7,701 bases of DNA. Source: an uncultured Gammaproteobacteria bacterium. Lineage in GTDB: Bacteria; Pseudomonadota; Gammaproteobacteria; GCA-001735895. Made by a program: the position numbers and the translations under genes. Location: NCBI GenBank assembly GCA_937980285.1, contig CALJQI010000418.1, positions 1 through 7,701 of the forward strand, in the 5' to 3' direction. Under the pieces are notes generated by a model. That model saw nothing but the letters and a program-made list of their open reading frames with translations. It made no database searches and was not told the origin of the DNA. Below are positions 1-5,905 of the stretch, piece after piece; positions within the stretch are counted from its first letter, which is position 1, and each line of letters begins with the position of its first letter.

Positions 1-196
1 GATTGCTCAACTGGGCCTCGATCGAGCGCGGGTTCGATGCCTCGATGTCGTATTCGTGCCCGCCGTGCTGCTTTAACCGCGACATGACCCGCTCGAGATC
101 GAGCTCGATAAAATCGACCAGTTGCTCGAAGCTGATCAGACGGCTGGCGAGCACGGTTAACCGCGTCGCGAGGTATACACTGGAAAACTCGCTCAC
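1..196 (-). CDS. V/A-type ATPase subunit C (V0D/AC39 family), N-terminal part, cut by window edge
   Basis: Reading the minus strand from a GTG at 196-194 gives an open frame of 65 codons that leaves the window at position 1. The product begins MSEFSSVYLATRLTVLASRL and continues with an ISFEQLVDFIELD segment, then a short HEYDIEASNP stretch. This resembles the N-terminus of archaeal/bacterial rotary ATPase subunit C, which starts with a tyrosine-containing 'Y..aRv.a..srLl' helix followed by a 'll...d...i...L..t.Y..di' pattern. In that family the protein is the central-stalk socket connecting the V1/A1 rotor to the membrane c-ring. The GTG overlaps the TGA of the upstream coiled-coil gene (GTGA), so the two are probably translationally coupled. 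The neighbour is a plausible G/H subunit, which supports the call. The fragment is short, so the family assignment rests on a weak N-terminal pattern plus context. Confidence 0.6.
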   Translation of the reverse strand, partial: MSEFSSVYLATRLTVLASRLISFEQLVDFIELDLERVMSRLKQHGGHEYDIEASNPRSIEAQLSN

Positions 197-519
197 GAAC
201 GCGCCTGTTCACCGTCGACCAGCATTGCGATGGCCCGCTCCAGCGCTTCGCTTTCGTGCTTGCCGGCCAGCTCGCGCAGCGTCTTGTTGCGCTCGCCGTA
301 GCGCAGTTTCATCTCGGCAATGGTTTGCGCGGCGCGCTCCTGCGCCTTGTCGAGGAATGACTGCTGCATTTCCGGCAATCGATCCTTGAACTGCCGCTCC
401 ATATCCAGCGCATCGTCGAGGGCTTTCTGAATAATTCGATCGCGCTCTTTCTCACCCGCGCTTACGATCGCTTCGGCCTCGGCTTCGGCCTGCAGCAAGT
501 CTTTCAACGAATCACTCAT
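193..519 (-). CDS. V/A-type ATPase peripheral-stalk subunit G/H-like coiled-coil protein
   Basis: A 108-residue acidic, highly charged protein that looks almost entirely helical. Residues about 3-95 are rich in A, E, K, R and Q with heptad-like spacing and no glycine/proline-rich breaks except near residues 48-50, which suggests a long coiled coil. The opening (SDSLKDLLQAEAEAEAIVSA) matches the usual 'l..ll.aE.eAe.iv..A..er..ii..A' pattern of subunit G/H in V/A-type ATPases, and the length (about 100-110 aa) is right for that family. There it pairs with subunit E to form the peripheral stalk that holds the catalytic head still against the membrane part. The ATG at 519-517 has a good ribosome site (GGAAGG, 5 nt upstream). 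The stop overlaps the GTG of the following subunit C-like gene. Coiled coils give weak family signals, so the context carries part of this call; an unrelated coiled-coil protein remains possible. Confidence 0.62.
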   Translation of the reverse strand: MSDSLKDLLQAEAEAEAIVSAGEKERDRIIQKALDDALDMERQFKDRLPEMQQSFLDKAQERAAQTIAEMKLRYGERNKTLRELAGKHESEALERAIAMLVDGEQARS

Positions 520-524
520 CTGAA

Positions 525-530
525 CCTTCC
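525..530 (-). promoter_or_regulatory. Shine-Dalgarno site of the G/H-like ATPase gene
   Basis: GGAAGG on the minus strand lies 5 nt before the ATG at 519-517. It supports this start over the out-of-frame ATG a few bases upstream. Confidence 0.6.
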
Positions 531-549
531 ATGCGTTAACTCTGATTCG

Positions 550-576
550 ATTCTAGTTATATCTAAGCGCCGGCAA
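550..576 (-). promoter_or_regulatory. Candidate sigma-70 promoter of the V/A-type ATPase genes
   Basis: On the minus strand, TTGCCG (576-571) and TAGAAT (555-550) are separated by 15 bp. The -10-like box matches TATAAT at five of six positions, but the spacing is shorter than the preferred 17 bp. An overlapping AT-rich stretch (GATATAACT) offers alternative -10 boxes. The position, about 30-55 bp before the ATG, suits a promoter. By eye only. Confidence 0.28.
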
Positions 577-764
577 CATGATATGCATCAAATCAATTTC
601 GGATGTCCAGCCAGCGCGTAGCCGGCGATTCGGAAGCAATTCCACCAGGCGCGCGGGTATACTCGGCGTCGGCGCCAGTCGAGACCCGCATCGCCAGATT
701 TCGATAGTCAAATCCTTATCGCTGTTGCACAATGCCCGCAGCAGAAAATCGGCGCGACCCATAG

Positions 765-1799
765 ATGCATTTCAATATACAGCTTTCCGCTTACTACCCG
801 GATAAATCCTACGGCGGCGATCGCGTCTACGCGGACATGCTGGAACAGGCCCGTTGCGCCGACCGCTACGGCTACGAGTCGGTCAGCATTACCGAGCACC
901 ATTTGCTCAACATTCTGATGATGCCGGCGCCGCTGCAGTTCGCGGTCAAAATCGCCAGCCAGACGCAGAACGTGAAGATTGTCACCGCGGTTTCGGTGCT
1001 GCCGCTGCACGACATGCGCGTCCTCGCCGGTGAACTCGTATGCGCGGATATTTTTACCGACCAGCGCCTGATGGTCGGGGTCGGCCGCGGCGCCTTCGGC
1101 TTCGAAATGGAGCGCATGGGCGTGCCGCTCGAAAACAGCCGCGAAAAGTTCGACGAATCGCTGAACCTGCTGCAGGCGCTGCTAACCGAGGAAGAGGTCT
1201 CCTGGGACGGCAAGTACTATCGCTTCGATCCGCTGACCATCATGCCCAGGCCGGTGAGCGACATCCCTGTCATGATGGCGGTGCTGGTACCGGAAGCGAT
1301 CTACGCCTGCACCAAACGCGGCTTTCACATACAGACCACGCCGCTGTCGGGCGACCATCAGCATATGCTCGACCAGGTCGGCGCCTTTACCCGCGCCAGG
1401 GATGAGCTCGGCGCCGCCGGCGAACAGCAGACGCTGTCGCTGTCGAGGGTTACCTTCCTGTCGCACAGCGAAGCCGATCGCAAGCGCAAGATCGAGATGG
1501 CGCACGATTATTACAGCCGCTTCGACAATGTATTCACCGGCCCCGGGATCGTCGAGGCCGGTATGATCAAGCCGCTGCCGCGCAAGATGACGCTCGAGCA
1601 GACGGCGGAAAACCTGACCATTTGCACGCCGTCGGAAATGATCGACAAGCTCGCGCCCTACGCCGAGGCCGGCGTCGACCGCTTCATCATGAACGTCAAT
1701 TTCGGCGTCGAGCAGGCCGAGGTGCTGGAGTCGATCCAGTGTTTCGCCGAAGAGGTGATGCCGCATTTCGGCGTGCAGCCCGTGGCCAGGACCGGTTAG
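765..1799 (+). CDS. LLM-class flavin-dependent oxidoreductase (bacterial luciferase-like monooxygenase)
   Basis: A 344-residue protein of the luciferase-like TIM-barrel family, full length for the group (about 320-360 aa). The N-terminus (MHFNIQLSAYYPDKSYGGDR) forms the expected first strand. It is followed by the helix 'YADMLEQARCADRYGYESV' and the signature 'SITEHHLLN' at residues about 41-49, where EHH lies near the flavin site. Further family hallmarks are 'IVTAVSVLPLHDMRVLAGELVCADIFTDQRLMVGVGRG' at about 75-112, the 'REKFDESLNLLQALLTEEEVSWDGKYYRF' segment, and the late 'GVDRFIMNVNFG' strand. Such enzymes are cytoplasmic and use reduced FMN (or F420) and usually O2 to oxidise small organics, or act as F420-dependent dehydrogenases. 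No flavin reductase partner is visible. The gene lies 6 bp before an alpha/beta hydrolase, so the two are surely one operon. The ATG lacks a clear Shine-Dalgarno site, but starting here gives the family's normal N-terminus. The substrate cannot be told from sequence. Confidence 0.9.
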   Translation: MHFNIQLSAYYPDKSYGGDRVYADMLEQARCADRYGYESVSITEHHLLNILMMPAPLQFAVKIASQTQNVKIVTAVSVLPLHDMRVLAGELVCADIFTDQRLMVGVGRGAFGFEMERMGVPLENSREKFDESLNLLQALLTEEEVSWDGKYYRFDPLTIMPRPVSDIPVMMAVLVPEAIYACTKRGFHIQTTPLSGDHQHMLDQVGAFTRARDELGAAGEQQTLSLSRVTFLSHSEADRKRKIEMAHDYYSRFDNVFTGPGIVEAGMIKPLPRKMTLEQTAENLTICTPSEMIDKLAPYAEAGVDRFIMNVNFGVEQAEVLESIQCFAEEVMPHFGVQPVARTG

Positions 1800-1805
1800 T
1801 CGACG

Positions 1806-2579
1806 ATGGCCGCGGTCGACGTCAGTTATCGAATCGAGGGCCAGGGGCCGGCGCTCTACCTGGTGCACGGTATCGGTTCGCGCAAAACCACCTGGGACGA
1901 GTTGATCGAAGACCTGAAGCAGGACTTCACCTGCGTCAGTTACGACCTGCGCGGCCATGGCGACAGCCCGGTTCCGCCGACCCCCTACTCGCTCGACGAC
2001 CTGGTCGACGACCTCGAGGCGCTGCGATTGAAACTCGGCCACGATCAAATCCACGTCGCCGGGCACTCGCTCGGCGGAATGATCGGCCCGGCCTATGCGC
2101 TCGCCTACCCGCAACATACCCTGAGCGTCGCTTTACTCAGTACCGCCGCCGGGCGCACGCAAGACGACCTCGCCAAACTGCGGGCGGTCGGCGAAGCCAT
2201 GGAAAACAACGGTATCGTCGAAACGCTTGCCACCTTCGTCGCGCGCTGGTTCACCGATGAGTTCGTCGAGGCCCACCCTGAAATGATTGAAGCCAGACTG
2301 CAGCAGGTCAGGGATACGCCGCCCGACGTGTTCCTCAGCGTATTCTGGATTTACGCCACCACCGAGATGGCGCCCTGGTTGCACAGAATAGACTGCCCCT
2401 GCCTGGTGCTGACCGGCGAATTCGACGGCGGCTGTAATCCGCGGCTGAACCGGTTCATGCATGACCAACTGCCCGACTCGCGCCTGGTCATCCTGCCAAA
2501 TCTCAGGCATTCGCTGATGATCGAAGCCAGCGACGAGGTATTGCCACACTTGAGGGATTTTCTACTCGGGCTTAAGTAA
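1806..2579 (+). CDS. Alpha/beta hydrolase fold protein (esterase/lactonase-like)
   Basis: A 257-residue cytoplasmic alpha/beta hydrolase with all landmarks in order. The oxyanion motif HGIG is at residues 21-24, and the strand/turn 'SYDLRGHGDSP' is at 45-55. The nucleophile elbow GHSLGG is at 86-91 with Ser88. The probable acid is Asp207 (GEFDGG) and the catalytic base is His235 (NLRHSLMIE). Cap-domain helices lie about 115-190. Length and layout resemble 3-oxoadipate enol-lactonase and related esterases and C-C hydrolases. The complete triad predicts activity on an ester, lactone or similar bond. The ATG is 6 bp after the monooxygenase stop, with little ribosome site of its own, which implies translational coupling. 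A joint role is plausible: the monooxygenase inserts oxygen and the hydrolase opens the product. An acyl-ACP or AHL-type substrate, or a C-C hydrolase role, cannot be excluded. Confidence 0.9.
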   Translation: MAAVDVSYRIEGQGPALYLVHGIGSRKTTWDELIEDLKQDFTCVSYDLRGHGDSPVPPTPYSLDDLVDDLEALRLKLGHDQIHVAGHSLGGMIGPAYALAYPQHTLSVALLSTAAGRTQDDLAKLRAVGEAMENNGIVETLATFVARWFTDEFVEAHPEMIEARLQQVRDTPPDVFLSVFWIYATTEMAPWLHRIDCPCLVLTGEFDGGCNPRLNRFMHDQLPDSRLVILPNLRHSLMIEASDEVLPHLRDFLLGLK

Positions 2580-2596
2580 TGTCCTGGAGAGGAAAT

Positions 2597-2691
2597 AAGG
2601 CATTCCCGCGTAAGCGCTGGTCCGACACGTGGAATCTTGTGTCGGCTAACCGCCAATTGGTTTAAGATCGCCGCTTTCGCGGGGATGACTT
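2597..2691. repeat. Imperfect inverted-repeat element (REP/MITE-like) with an internal hairpin
   Basis: The left arm begins at 2597 (AAGGCATTCCCGCGTAAGCG). Read on the minus strand from 2691, the right arm is AAGTCATCCCCGCGAAAGCG. The arms agree at 17 of 20 positions, enclosing a 95-bp unit. Inside is a perfect 7-bp hairpin, CCGACAC (2622-2628) and GTGTCGG (2639-2645), with a 10-nt loop. The CATTCCCGCG...AAGCG arm resembles the short dispersed palindromic repeats with 'attcccgcgaaagcgggaat' cores that occur in many proteobacterial genomes. The element fills almost the whole gap between the hydrolase stop and the EamA start. It could attenuate or terminate read-through from the first operon; there is no T-run, so it is not a classic intrinsic terminator. 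A weak promoter-like pair (TTGTGT, 18 bp, TTTAAG at 2637-2666) sits inside it. Confidence 0.6.
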
Positions 2692-2700
2692 TCGGTAAAA

Positions 2701-3594
2701 GTGGAGTTCAACAATCTCAAGGGGGCCATGTTCGTGGTCATCGCGATGTCGATGATCACCACCAACGACGCCATCATCAAGCACATCACCCAGGTGTTCA
2801 ACATCGGGCAAATCATGTTCTTACGCGGCGCCCTGATCTGTATTATTTTCGCGCTCGTCATGCTGCTGCGGCGACAGCCGGTTTTCAATCGCAACAGCCT
2901 GCATCGCTGGAACCTGCTGCGCGGCCTGTTCGAACTGGGCGCAACCCTGAGTTTCCTCACCGGGCTTTCCCTGCTGCCGATCGCGGTGGCGTCCACGCTC
3001 GGTTTCTCGTCGCCGATATTCCTCGCGCTGCTGGCCGCGCTGATATTGCGGGAAAACGTCGGGCTCGATCGCTGGCTGGTGATACTGGTCGGCTTCGGCG
3101 GCGTGCTGCTAATCACCAACCCGTTCGCGGAATCGGCGTCCTGGGCGGTCGTCTTTCCGCTGGTCTGCGCCGTTTTCGTCGCCTTCCGCGACATCGCCAT
3201 ACGCTACGTGCCCGACAATATTCCATCCTCGCAGGTCGCCTTCACCAACGCCTGGATCGTCATGCTCGGCGGCGGCGTTTACTCGTATTTCCAGGGCTGG
3301 GGCAACGCCGACGCGGCCTGGTACCTGTGGTTCTTCGTACTGGCCGGCGTGCTCTACTGCGGTTACCTGTTTTTCATCATGGGCAGCCGCATCGGGGAAC
3401 TTTCCTTCATCGGCCCTTTCAGATACGTCAGTATCATCATCGCGATCGGATACGGCTACCTGATCTGGGGCGACCAGCCGACGCTGACCATGCTCGCGGG
3501 CGGCACCATCGTCGTGCTTTCGGGTATCATGCTGGTTTCGACCGAGAGACGTAGAAAACGAATCGCATCCTTACTGCCCAACGCCGCCGAATAA
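2701..3594 (+). CDS. EamA/DMT-family transporter (10 transmembrane segments)
   Basis: A 297-residue very hydrophobic protein of the drug/metabolite transporter superfamily. The start NLKGAMFVVIAMSMITTNDA is the typical first helix of EamA proteins, and the protein contains two homologous five-helix halves. In the first half 'FLRGALICIIFAL', 'WNLLRGLFELGATLSFLTGL' and 'LPIAVASTLGFSSPIFLALLAALIL.E' are characteristic; the second half ends with 'GELSFIGPFRYVSIIIAIGYGYLIWGD' and a final helix before a basic cytoplasmic tail (ERRRKRI). About ten membrane spans fit. Members export or import amino acids, metabolites or other small solutes in the inner membrane; substrate is not predictable. The GTG at 2701 gives the normal family N-terminus; the ATG at 2728 would cut into helix 1. 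The ribosome site is weak. The stop overlaps the cyclase start (TAATG), so the gene is coupled to the cyclase and enolase-family genes downstream. Confidence 0.92.
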   Translation: MEFNNLKGAMFVVIAMSMITTNDAIIKHITQVFNIGQIMFLRGALICIIFALVMLLRRQPVFNRNSLHRWNLLRGLFELGATLSFLTGLSLLPIAVASTLGFSSPIFLALLAALILRENVGLDRWLVILVGFGGVLLITNPFAESASWAVVFPLVCAVFVAFRDIAIRYVPDNIPSSQVAFTNAWIVMLGGGVYSYFQGWGNADAAWYLWFFVLAGVLYCGYLFFIMGSRIGELSFIGPFRYVSIIIAIGYGYLIWGDQPTLTMLAGGTIVVLSGIMLVSTERRRKRIASLLPNAAE

Positions 3595-4799
3595 TGTCAA
3601 CACAGCAACAGCCTGCAATCCCGTCCTGCTCCGCGCAGGCGATCATCGACTGGGTATTTACCAAGGGTCGGCTGATAGAGCGTATCAACGAATTCGTTTA
3701 TCAACTCGCGCACCAGATGAACGATAACGGCGCATCTATCGACCGCCTGATGATAGCGCTGCAAACGCTCAATCCGCAGCTGGCGGCAACATCGGAAACC
3801 TGGGAAAAATCGACCGACCGCGTCGCACCCGACCATGCCGCGCACGGCGTTCGTGATACCGAGCGTTACATCGGCAGTCCGCTGCAGGTCATCTTCGAAA
3901 CCCGCAAGCGCGTACACCAGCCGCTGGACGATCTGCCGGAAGATGCACACCGAGCCTACACCGAACTGGCCGAGAATGGCTACACCGACTACCTGGCATT
4001 ACCGGTGCTTTTCGGTGAAGCCGCCGAGCCAGGCGCGGCAATCATTATCTGCACCCGCCGAGAGAGCGGTTTCAGTAATGCCGACATCGAAAGTTTTCGC
4101 CGCATCCGCGATTACGTCGCGCCGGTGATCGAGGTCCATTCCCTGCGCTACCTGTCGCGTTCGCTAATGAACACTTACGTCGGCAAGCGCACCGGCGAAA
4201 AAGTGCTCGCCGGCATGATCAAGCGCGGCGACGCCGATGTCATCAACGCCGCGCTGTGGTTCAGCGACCTGCGAGATTTCACCCATCTGACCGAAACCCT
4301 GTCGACCACAGAGGTGCTCGAAATGCTCAACGAGTATTTCGAATTCGTCTCCGCCGCGGTCACCGCCCATGGCGGCGAAATACTGCGATTCATCGGCGAC
4401 GCCATGTTGATCGTGTTTCCGATCGAAGACGACAAATGCATTAAAACCGCCTGCAACGCGGCCATCGATGCCGCCATCGACGCCCAGTCGACCCTGCAAA
4501 GCATCAACCATCGGCGCCGCCGCCGCGGCCTGCCCGAAATCCGCTTCGGCGTCGGCCTCAATGTCGGCGAGGTCATCTACGGCAACGTCGGCGCACCCGA
4601 TCGCCTCGATTTCACCGTCATGGGACCTGCGGTCAACCGCACCGCGCGCCTGGAATCCCTGACCAAGGAACTGGATTGCGATATTTTGTTCTCGCAAAAT
4701 TTTGCCGACTCGGTAGACACGCAAGCAGAGTTTCTCGGGCAGCATCAAATGAAGGGAATCGCCGAGCCGCAGGCGGTGTACGCGCTGTGCCGGGTCTAG
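3594..4799 (+). CDS. Class III adenylate/guanylate cyclase with GAF-like N-terminal region
   Basis: A 401-residue soluble cyclase that should convert a nucleoside triphosphate, probably ATP, to the cyclic monophosphate and pyrophosphate. The catalytic domain spans about 215-401. Metal-binding Asp225 is in FSDLRDFT and Asp269 in FIGDAML, 44 residues apart as in mammalian cyclases. Thr341 (FTVMG) is at one purine-selecting position, and transition-state residues Asn348 and Arg352 are in the AVNRTAR segment. The other purine-selecting position carries Arg265 rather than the common lysine. Residues about 20-190 form a regulatory region found upstream of similar proteobacterial cyclases, with 'RLMIALQTLNPQL' and later 'LALPVLF...GAAIIICTRRESGFSNADIESFRRIRDYVAPVIE' resembling a GAF sensor fold. 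No membrane segment is seen. Its ATG overlaps the EamA stop and its own stop lies 2 bp before the next gene, so it is in the middle of a coupled operon. The sensed ligand is unknown. Confidence 0.93.
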   Translation: MSTQQQPAIPSCSAQAIIDWVFTKGRLIERINEFVYQLAHQMNDNGASIDRLMIALQTLNPQLAATSETWEKSTDRVAPDHAAHGVRDTERYIGSPLQVIFETRKRVHQPLDDLPEDAHRAYTELAENGYTDYLALPVLFGEAAEPGAAIIICTRRESGFSNADIESFRRIRDYVAPVIEVHSLRYLSRSLMNTYVGKRTGEKVLAGMIKRGDADVINAALWFSDLRDFTHLTETLSTTEVLEMLNEYFEFVSAAVTAHGGEILRFIGDAMLIVFPIEDDKCIKTACNAAIDAAIDAQSTLQSINHRRRRRGLPEIRFGVGLNVGEVIYGNVGAPDRLDFTVMGPAVNRTARLESLTKELDCDILFSQNFADSVDTQAEFLGQHQMKGIAEPQAVYALCRV

Positions 4800-4801
4800 C
4801 G

Positions 4802-5905
4802 ATGCGAATCCGCGAAATTCATGTTTTTCAGAAAGACCTGCGGCTGAAGCAGCCGTACACCATGGCCGGCACGGAATTGACCAGCCTCGATTCGACGATT
4901 GTGAAACTGGTTAGCGACAGCGGGCTTAGCGGCTGGGGTGAAACCTGCCCGCTGGGCTGCGCTTACCAGCCCGAACACGCGCCAGGCGCAAGAGCGGCGC
5001 TATCTCAGATGGCGCCCGCGCTGATCGGCGAATCCGCCCTTGCGCCATTGCTGCTTCGACGCCGCATGGACGCCAGTCTGAACGGTCACCGCCAGGCCAA
5101 GGCAGCTATCGACATCGCGCTGATGGATTTGATCGGCAAGCATCACGGCCTGCGGGTCTGCGACCTGCTCGGCGGCGCCGTCAGCGAACGCATTCCCTCG
5201 TACTATGCCATCGGTATCGATTCCCCTGAAGAAAGCGCCAGGCTGGCGCTGGAAATGGCCGATCAAGGCTATCCTCGCCTTCAAATCAAGTGCGGCGGCA
5301 GAAGCATCGACGAAGATATCGCCGTTATCCACCGGATCTGGGAGACCGTCGGCAACCGGGTTCGGCTGGCGGTCGACGCCAATCGCAGCCTGAGCAGGCG
5401 CGACACGCTGTTCCTGAGCCAGGCCTGCGAGCGTATTCCAGTCGTCATCGAACAACCCTGCAACAGCATGGAAGAAATCGCCGCCATTCGCTCACAGCTG
5501 CGGCACCCGGTATACCTCGACGAGAATACCGAATCCGTCAGCGACGTGCTGCGCGCCATTGCGCTCGGCGTCTGCGACGGCTTCGGCCTCAAGCTTACCC
5601 GGCTGGGGGGCCTGAACGCTTTTGCCACGGTGCGCGATATCTGCGCCGCCGCAACCCTGCCCCACTCCTGTGACGATACCTCCGGCGGCGACATCATCGC
5701 CGCCGCCTGCGTCCATGCCGGCGCGACCGTGGCGCCGGAGTTGCTCGAAGGCGTCTGGATCGGGGCTCCTTACTATAGCGAACATTACGATCCCGAAAAT
5801 GGCATTGCGGTGACCGGCGGCTACCTCGAATTGCCGCAATCGCCCGGCCTCGGAATCAATCCTGACGAAAGCCGCATCGGGCGTTTAACGGCGTCTTTCA
5901 GCTAG
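4802..5905 (+). CDS. Enolase-superfamily (MR/MLE) enzyme, hydroxyproline-betaine epimerase / cis-3-hydroxyproline dehydratase-like
   Basis: A 367-residue mandelate racemase/muconate lactonizing subgroup protein of usual length. A capping domain (1-125) includes the '20s loop' and Tyr55 in LGCAYQPEH. The barrel carries Lys163 (RLQIKCGG) and Lys264 (GLKLTRLGG) as the two opposed acid/base lysines. Probable Mg ligands are Asp192 (VDANRS), Glu217 (IEQPC) and Asp240, with Glu241 (LDENTES). DDTSGGD follows at 291-297, and Trp319 is in EGVWIG. 'STIVKLVSDSGLSGWGE.CPLG' and RMDASLNGH are typical of the cis-3-hydroxy-L-proline dehydratase/HpbD group. From memory, HpbD uses Lys163, Lys265, Tyr56, Asp292 and Trp320 (the last for cation-pi binding of the quaternary amine), nearly the same spacing, which favours a betaine substrate. 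The start at 4802 gives the family N-terminus (MRIREIHVFQ); an in-frame ATG at 4676 would only add 42 residues from within the cyclase gene. It lies 2 bp after the cyclase. Racemase, epimerase and dehydratase cannot be separated by eye. Confidence 0.82.
   Translation: MRIREIHVFQKDLRLKQPYTMAGTELTSLDSTIVKLVSDSGLSGWGETCPLGCAYQPEHAPGARAALSQMAPALIGESALAPLLLRRRMDASLNGHRQAKAAIDIALMDLIGKHHGLRVCDLLGGAVSERIPSYYAIGIDSPEESARLALEMADQGYPRLQIKCGGRSIDEDIAVIHRIWETVGNRVRLAVDANRSLSRRDTLFLSQACERIPVVIEQPCNSMEEIAAIRSQLRHPVYLDENTESVSDVLRAIALGVCDGFGLKLTRLGGLNAFATVRDICAAATLPHSCDDTSGGDIIAAACVHAGATVAPELLEGVWIGAPYYSEHYDPENGIAVTGGYLELPQSPGLGINPDESRIGRLTASFS

Larger units (their letters stand above)
520..764. other. Divergent intergenic region between ATPase genes and monooxygenase operon
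   Basis: This 245-bp spacer separates two divergently transcribed units and should hold promoters for both. On the minus strand see the separate candidate at 550-576. On the plus strand a TATACT box lies at 658-663, but no good -35 box sits 16-18 bp upstream of it. A short open frame crosses the spacer, but its composition is not protein-like. No convincing RNA gene or riboswitch was seen. Confidence 0.5.

Noticed and set aside
3..389. Plus-strand open frame of 128 codons at the left edge
   Set aside because: It is antisense to the two ATPase-like genes, is rich in Arg, Ala, Ser and Cys, and resembles no family.
578..805. Small plus-strand open frame in the ATPase/monooxygenase spacer
   Set aside because: It has no ribosome site, unremarkable composition and runs out of frame into the monooxygenase start.
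1182..2117. Long minus-strand open frame (311 codons) across the monooxygenase/hydrolase junction
   Set aside because: It is antisense to two well-supported genes; its composition (rich in R, V, G, D, H) mirrors GC-rich third-position bias and no family motif is visible.
2622..2645. Internal hairpin read as an intrinsic terminator for the hydrolase operon
   Set aside because: The 7-bp stem is perfect, but no T-run follows on either strand, so it was kept only as part of the repeat element.
2637..3554. Plus-strand open frame of 305 codons overlapping the EamA gene
   Set aside because: The translation is an arginine/histidine-rich shadow of the real transporter frame, with no hydrophobic segments or recognisable domain.
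4164..4748. Minus-strand open frame (194 codons) antisense to the cyclase
   Set aside because: It lies opposite the conserved catalytic domain and shows shadow-like composition only.
4676..4801. N-terminal extension of the enolase-family protein by 42 codons
   Set aside because: The extension lies inside the cyclase coding end, and the family N-terminus (MRIREIHVFQ) begins exactly at 4802, 2 bp after the cyclase stop.
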